A stretch of DNA of 5,943 nt from Paracoccaceae bacterium (GTDB taxonomy: Bacteria; Pseudomonadota; Alphaproteobacteria; Rhodobacterales; Rhodobacteraceae): the NCBI GenBank assembly GCA_003500165.1, contig DNSZ01000254.1, positions 6,058 through 12,000 of the forward strand, in the 5' to 3' direction. Shown here piece after piece: positions 5,770-5,943 of the stretch. Position 1 is the first letter of the stretch. The number at the start of each line of letters is the position of its first letter. The notes below the pieces were generated by a model. It was given only the letters and a program-made list of their open reading frames with translations, did no database searches and was not told where the DNA came from. The translations under genes and the position numbers were made by a program.

Positions 5770-5943
5770 ATGCCCGAACTGCCCGAAGTCGAGACCGTGC
5801 GCCGGGGCCTGGCCCCGGTGATGGAGGGGCGCCGGATCGCCCGGGTCGAATTGCGCCGCGACGGGCTGCGCTGGCCGTTCCCGCCGGGGATGGCGGGAAC
5901 GGCCAGCGCAGCCCGTCGCGGCGCAATTCGACCCGGGCGATCC
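5770..5943 (+). CDS. mutM: Formamidopyrimidine-DNA glycosylase MutM (5' end, then chimeric)
   Basis: The start of MutM/Fpg, the base-excision repair enzyme that removes 8-oxoguanine and formamidopyrimidines and cuts the strand by beta/delta-elimination. MPELPEVETVRRGL is the diagnostic N-terminus: after Met removal the proline is the Schiff-base nucleophile and the following Glu is catalytic. Residues up to about GLRWPFPPGMA (codons 32-42, to about 5895) look genuine. From 5892 onward the bases are the exact inverse complement of 5834-5885, so the residues read after Ala42 are not MutM. The frame stays open to the last base only by chance. No clear Shine-Dalgarno precedes ATG 5770, but the conserved N-terminus fixes it. 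Divergent from ubiE. Identity is secure; the right-hand part should not be trusted. Confidence 0.92.
   Translation, partial: MPELPEVETVRRGLAPVMEGRRIARVELRRDGLRWPFPPGMAGTASAARRGAIRPGRS
5834..5943. repeat. 52-bp perfect inverted repeat with 6-nt loop at the sequence end
   Basis: Bases 5834-5885 and 5892-5943 are exact inverse complements over all 52 positions, separated by GGGGAT. The left arm is mutM coding sequence, and the right arm ends on the last base given. The innermost CCGCC/GGCGG could have let a single strand fold back and prime copying of itself. This fits a library or amplification chimera at a contig end better than a natural element. Confidence 0.95.

Noticed and set aside
5702..5926. 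Minus-strand open frame running through the end of the window into ubiE's upstream gap
   Set aside because: It starts inside the fold-back artefact and is antisense to mutM.

Overview
The window is very GC-rich DNA. The gene content and protein sequences point to an alphaproteobacterium, most likely of the Rhodobacteraceae/Paracoccaceae. Apart from one 467-bp repeat-bearing gap and an abnormal right-hand end, it reads as ordinary housekeeping and catabolic sequence. I found no new multi-gene system, mobile element, CRISPR array, tRNA or rRNA.

Left block (1-1263, minus strand): a gene for a small paired-CBS-domain protein, then coaD (phosphopantetheine adenylyltransferase, coenzyme A synthesis), then the first 60 codons of a cytoplasmic cyclophilin-type peptidyl-prolyl isomerase that runs off the left edge. 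A GC-rich hairpin lies between coaD and the isomerase gene. Between the CBS gene and the next block is a 139-bp divergent intergenic region. Two opposed promoter-like elements overlap there, built around a perfect TTGACAG/CTGTCAA inverted repeat.

Middle block (1403-2902, plus strand): mmsA, a CoA-acylating methylmalonate-semialdehyde dehydrogenase of valine (and possibly inositol) catabolism, standing alone. It converges with ubiB across 467 bp. That gap carries two copies of a 60-bp direct repeat (59/60 identical). Each copy is two back-to-back 20-bp palindromes separated by AAT, and each is followed by a third palindrome whose sequence differs between the copies (a perfect 28-bp one in the second copy).

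Right block (3370-5671, minus strand): ubiE (C-methyltransferase of ubiquinone synthesis) and ubiB (atypical kinase-like ubiquinone factor), 4 bp apart and evidently one operon. mutM (formamidopyrimidine-DNA glycosylase) diverges from ubiE. Only about 40 codons of mutM are genuine. The sequence then turns back on itself as a 52-bp perfect inverted copy of the preceding bases, with a 6-nt loop, ending exactly at the last base. This looks like a fold-back chimera at a contig end rather than genomic sequence.

The genes support core metabolism: CoA supply (coaD) and a CoA-using catabolic step (mmsA), ubiquinone synthesis (ubiE, ubiB), protein folding and DNA repair. Apart from the ubiE-ubiB pair and the same-strand CBS-coaD-isomerase block, nothing suggests they form one pathway.
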